Part shown: in pieces, positions 1 to 10,720 of the stretch
How the letters are laid out: every line of letters starts with the position of its first letter
How positions within the stretch are numbered: position 1 is the stretch's first letter
DNA from: Imbricaverruca yamaguchii
Lineage: Eukaryota > Arthropoda > Thecostraca > Neoverrucidae
Assembly: GCA_034440575.1 (NCBI GenBank)
Contig: JAOTOL010001644.1
Location: 1,950,001-2,014,000 of the forward strand
Length of the DNA stretch: 64,000 nucleotides
Reading direction: 5' to 3'
Position numbers and translations under genes: made by a program
The notes under the pieces: generated by a model
Databases searched by the model: none
What the model was told of the DNA's origin: nothing
Seen by the model: only the letters and a program-made list of their open reading frames with translations

Positions 1-1080
1 GAAAAATTGCCAGGATTACTCGGGTTAAGTGAAAACTGCGTTAAGAAAAAAACATATTAAAATTGACCGTAAATTCGCGATAACTGGGCGGTAGATAGCA
101 AAGCTGGATGACGGAGCGTCGCATAATCCTTTTTTTAGCTTTGCGGTGCTCGAACGTAAACCACGAAACCACAGAATCTTGGCTTGATAGGTAATCACTT
201 TTTTCTACCTCCTTGACTTTTCATAGAACCCTTCATTAAGATGAAATATGTACACATCCTGACATATATACCTCTTTCGGAATGAAATCATATTTTGAAC
301 ATTTCGAACATTTGCAACATATGCAAATGAATGACCAAATCAAAGAAACTTTGCTCGGTGGGTACTTAATGAATTAAGTCTTGTTGGTCTATCACCGAAC
401 CTTTTTAGAAACTGAGTCAAGTGCATTTTACTATTTTTAACGACAACCTTCAGGGCCTCCATCAGCCATCAGAAGGTTTTATGTACCATCGAGAAGCCTC
501 CTTGAATTTCATGTTTCCCGTGGTGTTCGGCCAATGAGGAGTCCGGGGAGCATCGCGTGCCGTTCTAAAGGGGGCCCAGCAGCGTCCAGTAGAAGCTTTG
601 CACACGATGGGCATTTAGTGTCTTTCGATAAGAGCCGTCCTGTGACGTTGAAGGTCATGTTGTAAAGCTCGACTTCTCATCTTGTTGTTCTTTATGAGCT
701 ATTTTTGGCATTTAATGATTAAATTTACTCAGCGCCTCAATCGCCTCTCGGAAATATGCTAGGAGATGTTGCCCACCTCTAGCTCCGTGTGGCTACTATT
801 GATAAGGGTTTCAATGCTCCCTGGAAGTGACCACGTTCATGGCCTTAGTTTAGCATGTGATCTTGAGAGGTGAAGCTTAGTGTTGTGACGATGGGGTAGC
901 ATTTGGGGAATATTGTATTCATCCTGTGATTCTAGCCCAATTATAGAAAAAGCTACAGGGGCGCAGTTTGGAAACATGACCTTTGGTGACCTCTGGATGT
1001 CGAATACTCCGGTGTGACGAAAAACGGAACTATGATTTGTCTAGGACGCTGATGAAGAATATCTTCCATACGCTCAAGGT
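1..1080. other. No gene recognised
   Basis: No coding exon, RNA gene or clear repeat could be supported here. The AT-rich sequence carries many stops in all frames. The far right may hold unrecognisable 5' parts of the decayed LINE that becomes readable from about 1,090. Confidence 0.5.
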
Positions 1081-1089
1081 CAATCAGAT

Positions 1090-2215
1090 CAGGCAACAGG
1101 AGCACGTATTTTAATAGGAATTCGAATACGTTGTTGTTCTGGCAGCGAAGTTTACAAGCAGAGTAAAGTCCCTAGCACAATTGGTCCCCTGGAAGTAACT
1201 GGGACTATATTGAGTAAGGATGGTGAGATGGTTAAGGAGCTGAGAAAGCAGTTTAAATCGGTGTTTACATTGGAGGATATGACTAATCTGCCAATCGTAC
1301 ACCACAGTTCAGTGACAGGTGATTGGAAAAACGATGTTGATTTCATTGATAGGGATGTAGTTTTCAATCATACCAGGACAATAAAGCCAACCGAGGTAGC
1401 AGGATCTGGTGAAATTTGTCCTAGGGTATTGCGGGAAGCTGAAAAGGAACTGGCAATTTCACGTAGTATAACATGTTGTAGATCAGTTTTGCGAAATGAA
1501 ATTGGAACCGATTTGAAAACAGCAAATGCAGTCCCTGTTTTCAACAAGGGAGAAAGAGGAAAGGTTGAAAACCATAGGCCAGTAAGCCTCACATCCCTAG
1601 CCTGCAATGTACTTGAATAAATTATAAGCCTCACATCCTAGTCTGCAAGGTACTCGAATATATTACCAAGGATAGAATATCTAGTTTTTTGGAAGGAAAT
1701 AGTTTAATTCAAGATACTCAACATCAGTTTCGTAAGGGGCGATCGTGTCTCACAAATATCTTTGACTTTTTATTTCGTTGCATAACAATTTGATCAGGGA
1801 AAGCATGTTAATGTAGCATATATTGACGTTGGTAAGGCATTTGACAAAGTACCACATAATCGGTGAATGATGCACATCAGGTTCATGGTATTGCCGGTAA
1901 ATGGTAAATGAACAGAGTTGTGGCTTTCACCACAATAGACAGCAGAGAATGATACTTAGATAGACGGATAATAAATAATACACAATATATAGATAGAAAA
2001 TACACCCTAGATAGACATCAGAGTGATGCTAAATGGTGCAAAGTCATGGCAATATGTTCTTAATGGAATCCTCCAGGGGTCAGTACTGGGGCCACTATTG
2101 TTCATTATGTTTGTAAACAACATTGGAAGTGGCCTGAGTACTAAGGTTTTGAAATTTGCGGATGATTTAAAGGTCTTTATCTATTCATCCGTCAGGAGCA
2201 TCTCTGTCTTGCATG
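1090..2215 (+). mobile_element. Decayed non-LTR retrotransposon (LINE), reverse transcriptase remnant
   Basis: Conceptual translation shows the linker and palm of a LINE reverse transcriptase in pieces. At 1,210-1,620 a linker segment (KDGEMVKELRKQFKSVFT) is followed by the early RT block with AVPVFNKGERGKVENHRPVS and LTSLACNVLE. Near 1,820-1,860 comes DVGKAFDKVPHN, corresponding to the first palm aspartate. At 2,023-2,215 comes a QGSVLGPLLFIMFVNNI block followed by LKFADDLKVF, the catalytic A-DD box. Several stops and frameshifts separate the blocks, and about 100 bp near 1,900-2,020 fit poorly, so the element is dead. The wording of the blocks suggests the CR1/L2/Rex-like group; this assignment is inference. 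No endonuclease domain is visible upstream. Confidence 0.75.
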
Positions 2216-2468
2216 GGTCATTCCCAGCCCTCGAAGATTTGTTTAGCTTTCAAGGAAATCCTGCGACTCTGAGACAGGCCTCAAAATTTATGGAAAGCAT
2301 CGTTAGCTCTCGGAACTCTCCATAGCTCTTAGGTGGCTCTGTTCATCCTTCAGTATTCCTCCCAAAGGGGCATCACAGTCCAGTCCGCTCTAACTCTCAG
2401 GGGTCCTCCCTTATCGGCGGCAGTCATTCGGGCTAGCAAGGACAATTATATCTGACACTGGCTCTCAG
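2216..2468. repeat. Diverged old tandem repeat, left part (interrupted by a LINE)
   Basis: Irregular recurrences of words such as TCTCAGGGG, CAGTATTCCT and TCCAGTCC occur about every 40 bp. The same texture resumes at 5,459 after the LINE, so the two stretches were probably one block before the insertion. Confidence 0.45.
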
Positions 2469-2483
2469 CAGTATTCTTTAAAG
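2469..2483. repeat. Left target-site duplication of the LINE
   Basis: CAGTATTCTTTAAAG here matches CAGTATTCTTTCAAAG at 5,443-5,458 apart from one inserted C. The pair bounds the LINE exactly: RT-linker coding begins at 2,484 and the AATC tail ends at 5,442. Confidence 0.7.
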
Positions 2484-5442
2484 TGGACTGTGGAGTGTAG
2501 AGACGCTATTCGGGCACGACGCCGTGCATTTAAATCATTTAATCGAACAGTACCACAGCAAATCTAGTTCTGTTCCGTAAGGCTGGAGCGACCATACATC
2601 GGACTATCTCGGAAGCGAAGCGTACATCATTGAGGGCCTACGTAAATACATGAAATCGGTCTAGCTCCTCATCACAGGTATGGTCCAGAGTGAAAATTAT
2701 TTCTGGCACATACTGCTCAGTTCCTCTCCCCGTGCTACGAATCGCGAACCAGGATGTTACCCATCCTGCAGAAGTTGCTTATGCGATTGGCCACGCTCTA
2801 TCGCAATGAAGTAGAGGAAACGTTGATAACCCGGAGTTTTTACGCCACAAATCTATATAGTAGTCGATGCCAATTGATTTCACCACATCAGTACACCATT
2901 CTTACAATCGTCGTTTTGCCATTGCAGAACTAACGTTTTCTATATGATCACTCCGGACGACATCGGAGGGGTTGGACGGCATCCACAATGGTATGCTGAA
3001 GCACCTCCCGTCCTGCGCTTTTCTTTCCCCGTCCTGCTGCCTCTCTTCTTTTCTCTTTCAATTCATTGTGGCTCGGCGCACATTTTCCTCCATCTTGGCG
3101 GGAAGCCATTATAATCCTTATTGTGTAGCCAGTCAAGACTGGCCGTGACCCCTTACATTATCGCCCCATTTCGTTGACGTCAAGCCTATGTAAGTTCATG
3201 GAACGAATTATAAATGTTCGCCTTAGCTGGTTTCTTGAAAAAGAAGACATCCTCGCAGACTCCCTGTGTGGGTTCCGGAAGAATCATAGCGCCATAGATC
3301 ACGTTTTGCGAATAGACACATAAATAAAACACAGTTTCATACAAAATGGCGCGTGGGAGCAATCTTTTTTTACATGGAGGGTGCCTATGATACAGTGTGT
3401 CGTTACGGTATTTGAAAGAATGTATGGAACCTTGGGCCGATGGTATTTTTCTTGAAAAAAAAAACTTCCTATGTGACCGTATGTTGCAAGTCCGCGTGGG
3501 AAACCGTTTATCTCCACGCTTAACCCAGGAGAACGGAGTCCCACAGGGGAACGTTCTTAGTGTGACGTTGTTTACGATCTTAATCAATGACATAGACAAT
3601 GGACTATCATCCAGTATTGGGAGATCACTTTTTGTCGATGATTTGGCTATCTGGTTATGTGCGTCACGATCACCATCCATGGAGAGACAGCTGCAGATGG
3701 CTGTAGCCTACCTTGAAAGGTGGACGATAGTGAACGGCCTCCGATTCTCTATCTCCAAAACGGTTGCTGTTTACTTTTGCCGACGTCGTCGTCACTGTCC
3801 GGAGATGGCTGTTCAGTTGTATGGCCAGAAAATACCCGTGCGACCAGTTGCTCGCTTCCTCGGTGTCAGTCTGGACAACCGGCTATCCTACGACAACCAT
3901 ATCAACACATTTCGAGATAAGTGCTTTCGAGCAATGAACATTATGAAATGTGTTTCACGAACTCATTATGGAGCCGACAGAGCGACTCTTTTAGTGCTAT
4001 ATCGATCACTTGTCCGCTCGAAACTCGATTACGCATCAATTATATATGACGGGGCTAGTTGCTCCTTGAAGCGGACGTTCGACACAGTGCACCATACAGA
4101 ATTGCGGATCGCCATAGTGGCATTTCGGACATCACCATCTGCAAGTATATTGTCAGAAGCCCATGAGACATCGCTGGCAAGCAGACGCGATAAACTAAGA
4201 CTTAGATACGCAATAAAACTAAGGCAGCTTCCAGCGCATCCCGCATAAAAACTGTCTTTTCGCGCTGTATGCTCTCTGTCTTCCGTGGGTAGAGAGGGGA
4301 TCGACTACGACCATTCTGTGTCAGAATTCGTGCGCCACTTGAAGAGGCTGAAATCCCATTACGAGGTGTCGCGAAGATCAAACACTCACAACCCCGCCAT
4401 CACCAGAAATTGATATCTCCCTCACGAATGCCAAGAAAGGACACACCACCGCAAAGGTTTTCAGAGCAGAAGTCTTTGAACTACTATAATTTTATCGCTG
4501 CTACTCTAGAACATACACTGACGGATCCAAGACGGTCGATAGAACTATGTGTGCATTTGTATGCCGTACAGCCACGAGATGTATTACCTTACCAGAGCAC
4601 GTGTCTGTGTACACTGCTGAGCTGGTTGCTATTATTAGGGCGCAATGTTTTATTGAAGTTGGAGACGAAACCCTACATCTTATTGTGAGAGACTCGTTGA
4701 GTAGCCTTCAGTCTCTTCGGTCTTTTTACCCATCCAACCATTTCGCTCAAGAAATCATAGCACGTTTGACTTCATTGGGTAGAGCGGGTAAGAGGATCGT
4801 CCTCTGTTGGGTACCGAGTCATACCGGAATCATGGGAAAGAGCTCGCAGACGCTGCTGTAAAGAGTGCCGCGCAGTCACGTAGGAGTCGAGCACTACCCC
4901 TACCCGTCAGGGATTACTGCGCAAGAGTAAATTATTTCCTCCAAGGAATGTAGCAGGAAGGCTGGAACTCCCAGGTTTTAAACAAACTCCGATCTATCAA
5001 ACCGGTTCTGGCTCCATGGACATCAGCACTGAAAAAATGTAGGAAAGAAGAGGTGATTATTGCACGTCTAAGAATAGGGCACACGTATGCAACGCACGGT
5101 TACCTTTTGAGAACCTAGCGAGACCATGCTGTTCCCGATGTGGCTCACCGATGACGGTTCCACATTTACTGTTTTCTTGCCCCAACTTCATGGTAGATCG
5201 AAGACATCACTTCGGTTTCAATTTCCACGAATTGTCATACTCTGATATTTTAGGTAACAATTCGAAGATCATTCAGACAGATAAAATATATCGATACATC
5301 TCAACGGCCCAGTTCGACGTAATCTGTCCCTTCCAAAAATAGGCACACGCTGCCAATTATAGAGTGGTAAAAATAGACATGGGCGCTACAGAACCAGTTA
5401 GTCGTTAATGCGCCCCAAAGCCCAAATAATCAATCAATCAAT
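2484..5442 (+). mobile_element. 5'-truncated jockey/I-type LINE with RT, RNase H and zinc knuckle
   Basis: The element starts in the linker between endonuclease and RT (WTVECRDAIRARRRAFKSFN at about 2,484). It continues through HYRPISLTSSLCKFMERI (about 3,150-3,210), LADSLCGFRKNHSAIDHVLR (about 3,250-3,310) and an open stretch of 283 codons at 3,397-4,248. That stretch holds GVPQGNVLSVTLF and the catalytic FVDD box. RNase H follows, with YTDGSK at 4,514-4,531, AELVAI, VRDSLSSLQ and WVPSHTGIMG. A CxxC...HLLFSC zinc-knuckle pattern lies at about 5,127-5,185. The 3' end has AATCAATCAATC after AAAGCCCAAAT. Frameshifts and stops show it is inactive. The endonuclease is absent, as expected for 5' truncation during target-primed reverse transcription. 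A jockey-superfamily or I-like clade with RNase H is likely. Confidence 0.85.
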
Positions 5443-5458
5443 CAGTATTCTTTCAAAG
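5443..5458. repeat. Right target-site duplication of the LINE
   Basis: CAGTATTCTTTCAAAG directly follows the AATC tail and repeats 2,469-2,483 with a one-base indel. Confidence 0.7.
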
Positions 5459-6320
5459 GATTGCCAGTCTTTAGGGACTCTCTTCAGATCCACCTCAGGG
5501 GTATTGTTTTTCTTATAGGGACCTCTTCCAAACCTCTTGGGCGTTTCAGTCCAGTCCTCGCTACCGCTCAGTCACCATTTTCAATCATCGACGGTCTTCT
5601 CCAGTTATGAGGGGACACCCCAGTCTTTGACAGTCTTTCTAGCTCCAAGGGCCTTCTGGATCTGACATTGGCCCTCAGTATGCCTCACAACCATTGTCAG
5701 CCGAAGGGATTCTAATCTCCCAGGGGATCTGCTAGCCCTCAACGGCCCTCTCAAGCTGCTTGGGACCCTTTCTAGTTTTCGATAGTTCTTGTGGTTTGAA
5801 AAATATTATAGCTCTGATGCCGGCCATCGGTATTCCTCAATCACCAACCAACAGGGATTTGCTTGCCTCTCAGGAGACCTTGCTCATCTATTAGGGGTAG
5901 CTTTCAACTTTAGAACAATCTCAGTCAAGTCCTCTCTGACTCTCACGAGATCCCCTTCATCCTTGAGGGCATCCCCTGCTTATAGGGGCCCATCACGGTT
6001 ATCAATTGTCCAATCTAGCTCTCATTTCGGGGTCTTTCAAATTTGAGATGGACCCTCACTAGTTCTCTTCACCTCTTAGGGGTCCTGTTCTTCCCTCACA
6101 GGCCTTTTAAAATCCGAAGAGTATCCCAGCCGTCCCTGATAATCAGGTGCCTTGATTATTCATTAACTGTTCGGGGCCCATTCCAACTGCGACCGCCCTT
6201 TCCAGCTGGTATGAACATTCCAGCTCTTCGGCGTGTCCTCTCCTGTCTGCACCGCCCTTGCTAGTCTTCAGGGTGAACGTCTTCAGATTTGTTGTGTCTT
6301 CCACGTAGGCTGCTAGATGT
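5459..6320. repeat. Diverged old tandem repeat, right part
   Basis: Recurring words (TTAGGGACTC, CTCAGGGG, CCAGTCCTC, CTCTCAAG, CCCTCAACGGCCC) at roughly 40-bp spacing indicate a heavily mutated minisatellite or satellite block. It continues the stretch at 2,216-2,468. Short ORFs here are fortuitous. Confidence 0.45.
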
Positions 6321-6429
6321 GTTTATATTTGTCTTCCGTTATATCTCTTCTCCTCAGGACGGTCGCCTGGAGGTCCCCACCGGATTCGCTAGGAGGGCAG
6401 GTGTCCTTTCACCCTTCGGAATCGCCACA

Positions 6430-6600
6430 ACGTTTTAGGTAGTGACCCAGTGATCCAGGGGCCCTATACGTTGACCCAATGTCCCTGCGTGTCAGCCCAA
6501 AGGGCCCTTCACGTTAACCCAGAGGTATTTCACGTCGGCCCAGGAACCCTTGCAGACCCCCTGCACCTACGCCTTGAGGACCCCTGGGACTCTCAGGAGG
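6430..6600. repeat. Degenerate repeat with ACGTTgACCCA/GGGCCC words
   Basis: About five diverged units of 30-35 bp occur, each with an ACGTT/ACGTC-GGCCCA or GACCCA word followed by a CCCT-rich part. No coding content is visible. Confidence 0.4.
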
Positions 6601-7183
6601 CGGCTGCCCTTCCCCCTTGGATACGCCTCTCTGTTCGGGTGCAGTGGCACGGCGAGCATTTTTATAAAGTGAGCCGACCAAAACAAATGTTATGAAACCG
6701 TCGCTGCGATGTGTGCCCCATATTTATGGTTGTCGAGCTGAAAATCTTACAATTCCTTGTTTCATCGAGCGTAATTTATGGTGCTGGGGTCAGGGGGCAG
6801 GCCACTGGTTCCCTGGCTGCGCTTCTGTTCTGATGGAGGTATTTGTATCTTACCTGATAAAAATGCGCTCCATGAAAAAGACGTGGACACCTCCACGGTC
6901 TCTACCTCGATTCGCACTTGTATGTAGTCGAAGTTATAATCAGTTACAAAAGATATGAATTTGCTATAACCCGATTCATTGCCAACCTCTATTCATTACC
7001 GTGCACTAATGCTCGACTATTGATGCAGATTTTCTTGCCACACCTTCATCTTCACTTAACACGCTCTTCTTACTAAGCACGTTCATCCTCACTAACTTAT
7101 CTGTCTGCTTCTGCTAACACGAGGACTCCCTACTAGAGGCGCAGTCAAGGAGTTCGGGAGCCCGCCTTTCCCCCACACGAACT
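6601..7183. other. No gene recognised
   Basis: Only short unsupported ORFs occur. No splice-consistent exon or known repeat was seen. Confidence 0.4.
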
Positions 7184-7377
7184 ACAACAGAATAAGGTCG
7201 GTTGGTTGGTTATTGGCTTTACGACGCATCGACCCATCAATCATGTAGCGTCGCCAATCCCTCACGCCGATTGGTCGCAGGCGAAGAGTAGCGACAAGAG
7301 AGACTCGAACCCACAATCCTTCGATTGTGATGCAAGCAGCTTACCCTTAGACCACTCGTCCCCACAATAGAATAAGG
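7184..7377 (-). mobile_element. tRNA-derived SINE with target-site duplications
   Basis: On the - strand the body (7,368 down to 7,198) opens with GGACGAGTGGTCTAAGGG, whose TGGTCTAAGGG fits the pol III A box. GGTTCGAGTC, a near-perfect B box, follows about 40 bp later, spaced as in a tRNA. Downstream is a non-tRNA body and a tail CCAATAACCAACCAACCGAC. ACAACAGAATAAGG (7,184-7,197) and ACAATAGAATAAGG (7,364-7,377) form a 14-bp target-site duplication with one mismatch. The tail resembles the 3' end of the LINE at 2,484-5,442, suggesting shared retrotransposition machinery (inference). Confidence 0.85.
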
Positions 7378-8880
7378 AAGACATTTTGTGGCTTATGTAC
7401 TACATCAAATGAAATATGCTCCGCGCGCTTCTCGCGCCAAACGCGTTCTCGGTAAGATTGTTTGGTTGGCTAAGATTTTCATCACACAAAACCACACATT
7501 TTCGGCGTGCTTCGCGCTCCAGAAGCTTTCTATGTTTCATCGCATTTTTCGGGGCTGGCCTTCCAATTCGGAAAATCCTGGCTGCGTCGCTGCCCCGAGA
7601 TGTTGGCTCTGTGTTAGCTTTGTCCCTCAATAACGTATTCTTTAACGTGGAACCATATTGATGGTGCCCCCACTCCATTTGGGTCCGCCTATTGCTTTCA
7701 TGTATTGTGTCACGCCCCCCCCCATATATTTTCATAAATGTACGACCCTGCCCTGGGGTATTCGGGAAGCGAACTGTCGGCATAGAAACGAGCGGATTTT
7801 CCGCTATGCTAAAATGTCTTAATATGGTAGCAAATATTAAGAGCAGCTGAACTTACGCGTTCGTTACATTGACAGTTTTCCGCACTGTATGTGCATTCGA
7901 GACTTGAGTGTTTATGTTTGTATACATTGTCATGTAAGTATGGCTATTTTGCCGTTTTACGATGCGACGCTGCCTGCTACGATAAGATATAATTTCAACT
8001 TTTAACTTTCAAGCCTATGTGGCATGCCTCCCATCCATGTAAGGATGCCCATTGCCTTAATGTGTTTTGCCACCCCAATATCAGAAATGCAGGTACAACT
8101 ACAATATGTGATGCAAATATCAAATACAGGTATAACTACCTATTTGATTAGGAACTAGGTACCTACGTATGCATGTCGATACGAAATGCCCACATCACTA
8201 TGAAAAAAGGAGTTGTTTTCACTTCATGTATGAATGAGATTTTTTAATGCTTTTATTCTGATAACCAGCCCACAAATATGTCAATTTTAGCTAGATGTTG
8301 GTGTATGAGTTCCAGATCATTTAGTGTTGCATGCTGGAGCATAGGTCAGTGCTGCATGTAGTGCTCAGTGGTGGTGGCAGCTCACTGTAGTACAGAATGT
8401 GCCATATATGGTTTTATTTGCATGCTTTTGTGCACAAATATGTGTTGTGGTAATGTGGCATCATGTCAAAGGCACAGCCATGTTTTGTTAAATTGGGGTT
8501 CAACCCCCAAAAATATGATGGAAAGTGACTGCTTTTGGTTTCTTCTGCTTAGCGAAAATAAAACAAAAATGTAATGCATTGGATTTTTTTAATTAAATGT
8601 ATTTTATGTGAAAAGATGATGTGACCACTCATTTTTGCTGCATATAATCACTTTTATTTGGCACACATCATGCACATCATTCAATACTCTTTGACATTGA
8701 AGGCCTCATGTTTCTGTCTGTTCAATATTTATTCCAGACAACAAATATTTGCAGCCACACATGTCCATAATGTTTGATGAAGGCTGGAGATTCCTTGCTA
8801 TGCTGTTAAAATTAAAGGCAGCTCTAGCAATCTCACAGAGATTTGATGATGTTATGGCCAAAAAGTTTGTTTAGAATGGT
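7378..8880. other. No gene recognised
   Basis: The sequence is AT-rich. A 127-codon - strand ORF (7,400-7,783) has no recognisable motif and is not called. No repeats or RNA genes are supported. Confidence 0.4.
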
Positions 8881-8894
8881 TTTCCAGTTTTCCA

Positions 8895-8940
8895 GTTAGG
8901 TTAAGTTAGGTTAGGTTATATTATATTATGCTATAATATA
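8895..8940 (+). repeat. Short TTAGG/TTATA pentamer tract
   Basis: TTAGGTTAAGTTAGGTTAGG is followed by TTATATTATATTATG. The TTAGG pentamer is the usual arthropod telomere unit. With only about four units and decay into TTATA, this is a short interstitial tract rather than a chromosome end. Confidence 0.55.
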
Positions 8941-10635
8941 TTTGATATATTATGCTATGTTATCTTAGTCTAGGTTTCATTAGGTTAGGTCATTTTATTA
9001 TTTGTCTATGGTTTCCCTATTCATATGTAATTTTTTAACTCTTGATTGTGCCCATATTGAATCTGCCCGTATTGTTTTTTTAAGGGAATTTCATTGCCAC
9101 AAAGTTAATCAATCATTCTCCAAAGTGTTAAAGCTTTATAAGCTGCAGTATGAATGTGTTGCTGGTCAGTCAGACACCATCAAGGTGCAAATGGACAAGC
9201 CAAAGCCCAGACAATCTGATTGAGGTATGTAAATGCTTGCAGATTTTACTCATAAAATAACATTGATATCATAGCACCTTTCAACAGTATCATCCCTATG
9301 TCATCAATTGCATGGACTGACAATGACTTATGAGTTATAATTTGCTGAGAGAATGAATTGTTGCATAGCATCAACCATGTAAAGAAGCATTGTATTGCTG
9401 TATATGTTATGCTGTATAGTTTCAAAGTTATGACAGGTCACCAAGGTCAGGTCAGGTCAAGTTCATGACAGATTAATGGAACCAAACTTGGTCAACTGGA
9501 ATGTTGTCATGAATGCAAATGGCCATCATATGATTGATGTCACTTTGCATGTTACTCCCTACACATCCTGAAACTACTGTTTGTCATTGTGTGCCTAAGC
9601 ATTTCCATACTTTATTCATGTACTTCACTCCTTTCTTTGCAAAGCTGATTGCACTGAGCCACCCAACAGAGCAGTCAGGCTGGCAGCCTGGTTCCGGTAG
9701 CTGGACATGATAAAGTGCTGCTATATAGGTGACCTGAGGTCAAATGTTGGGTCTAGCATCTGTATTACATCATTAGTAATGTCCAAAACATCACTGATGC
9801 CCATTTTCGAGCACTTAAACACAATCACAGTGATCCATAGCAATGACAAGCCTAGCCATGCAAAACTGGAAAATTTTGATATTTGTGACCTCATTTGACC
9901 TTGAAGATATTGACCTAAGGTCAGGAAATTTTCACAAAATAGAGTTCACTACTGTACACATCCACACTGTGATTTTGTTGCTCTAGCTTTAATAGGAGCC
10001 TTGATCTTGTGGTGGAATCTGCCACCCCTACCCCCTCCCCCCACCAGTGCACATAATTTTCAGATGCCTTCCAGGGCACGTGTTAAGCAGCAAAAGCCCA
10101 GGTCATTCCATTCAGCATGTTATATAGCCAATTGTCCAATTTCAAGCTTTGTGTGGTATTATTTTGTGCTCCTCAGCTAATTTGTGCATGCATAAATGCT
10201 TTAAGATGTTGGTACTGGCATTTTGGCATTGAGTAGCTATACTGGTTCTGATAGGTGCGAACTTAGCCTATATGTATATAAGTAACATCACTTTACCTAT
10301 TTCAGCCCATCTCAAGGTTTTGTCCAATTTAAGAACCTGTGAGTTATTTTAGAACCTAAGAGTTATGAACCTAAGGTAATGAAAATGTTAGGCTTTGTCT
10401 AGTCAATTTTGCAATATGGGGTAATGTGTCTAGAACTTGTTCTTCAAAGGTATATTTAGTTTTGCAAACTTGTGTTATGGCAGGTATGCATACAACTGTG
10501 TTATTGTACAAAATATGGCATGTCTTTGACAGCTGGACCATCTGTTGACTGCAGTATTAGATCTGGACCATCAATTGGCTGCATTGGAAGTCAGCCACCT
10601 GCAGCATTAGAGTTGGAGTTTAGCTGGTCAGCATT
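8941..10635. other. Upstream region of the MTFP1 homologue; no gene recognised
   Basis: AT-rich sequence with no supported exon. Four AGGTCA half-sites are packed at 9,436-9,460 (see findings). The promoter and transcription start of the downstream gene cannot be placed. Confidence 0.4.
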
Positions 10636-10720
10636 ATGACTGGTGTTGGCATTCAGACCAAGGCAGTAGCTGAAGCATCTGAGGTGGATATATACAGAGA
10701 CACACCAGTCAGATTGCTAG
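10636..10720 (+). CDS. MTFP1: MTFP1 homologue exon 1
   Basis: Encodes residues 1-28 and the first base of Gly29, with EVDIYRDTPVRLLG as the conserved N-terminal block. The donor GTGAGT at 10,721 is close to consensus. The ATG is the first in frame after TAG at 10,621. Confidence 0.88.

Noticed and set aside
7400..7783. 127-codon - strand ORF beside the SINE
   Set aside because: No family motif and no splice or promoter support.
8895..8940. Telomere end suggested by TTAGG units
   Set aside because: Only about four units, flanked on both sides by ordinary unique sequence.
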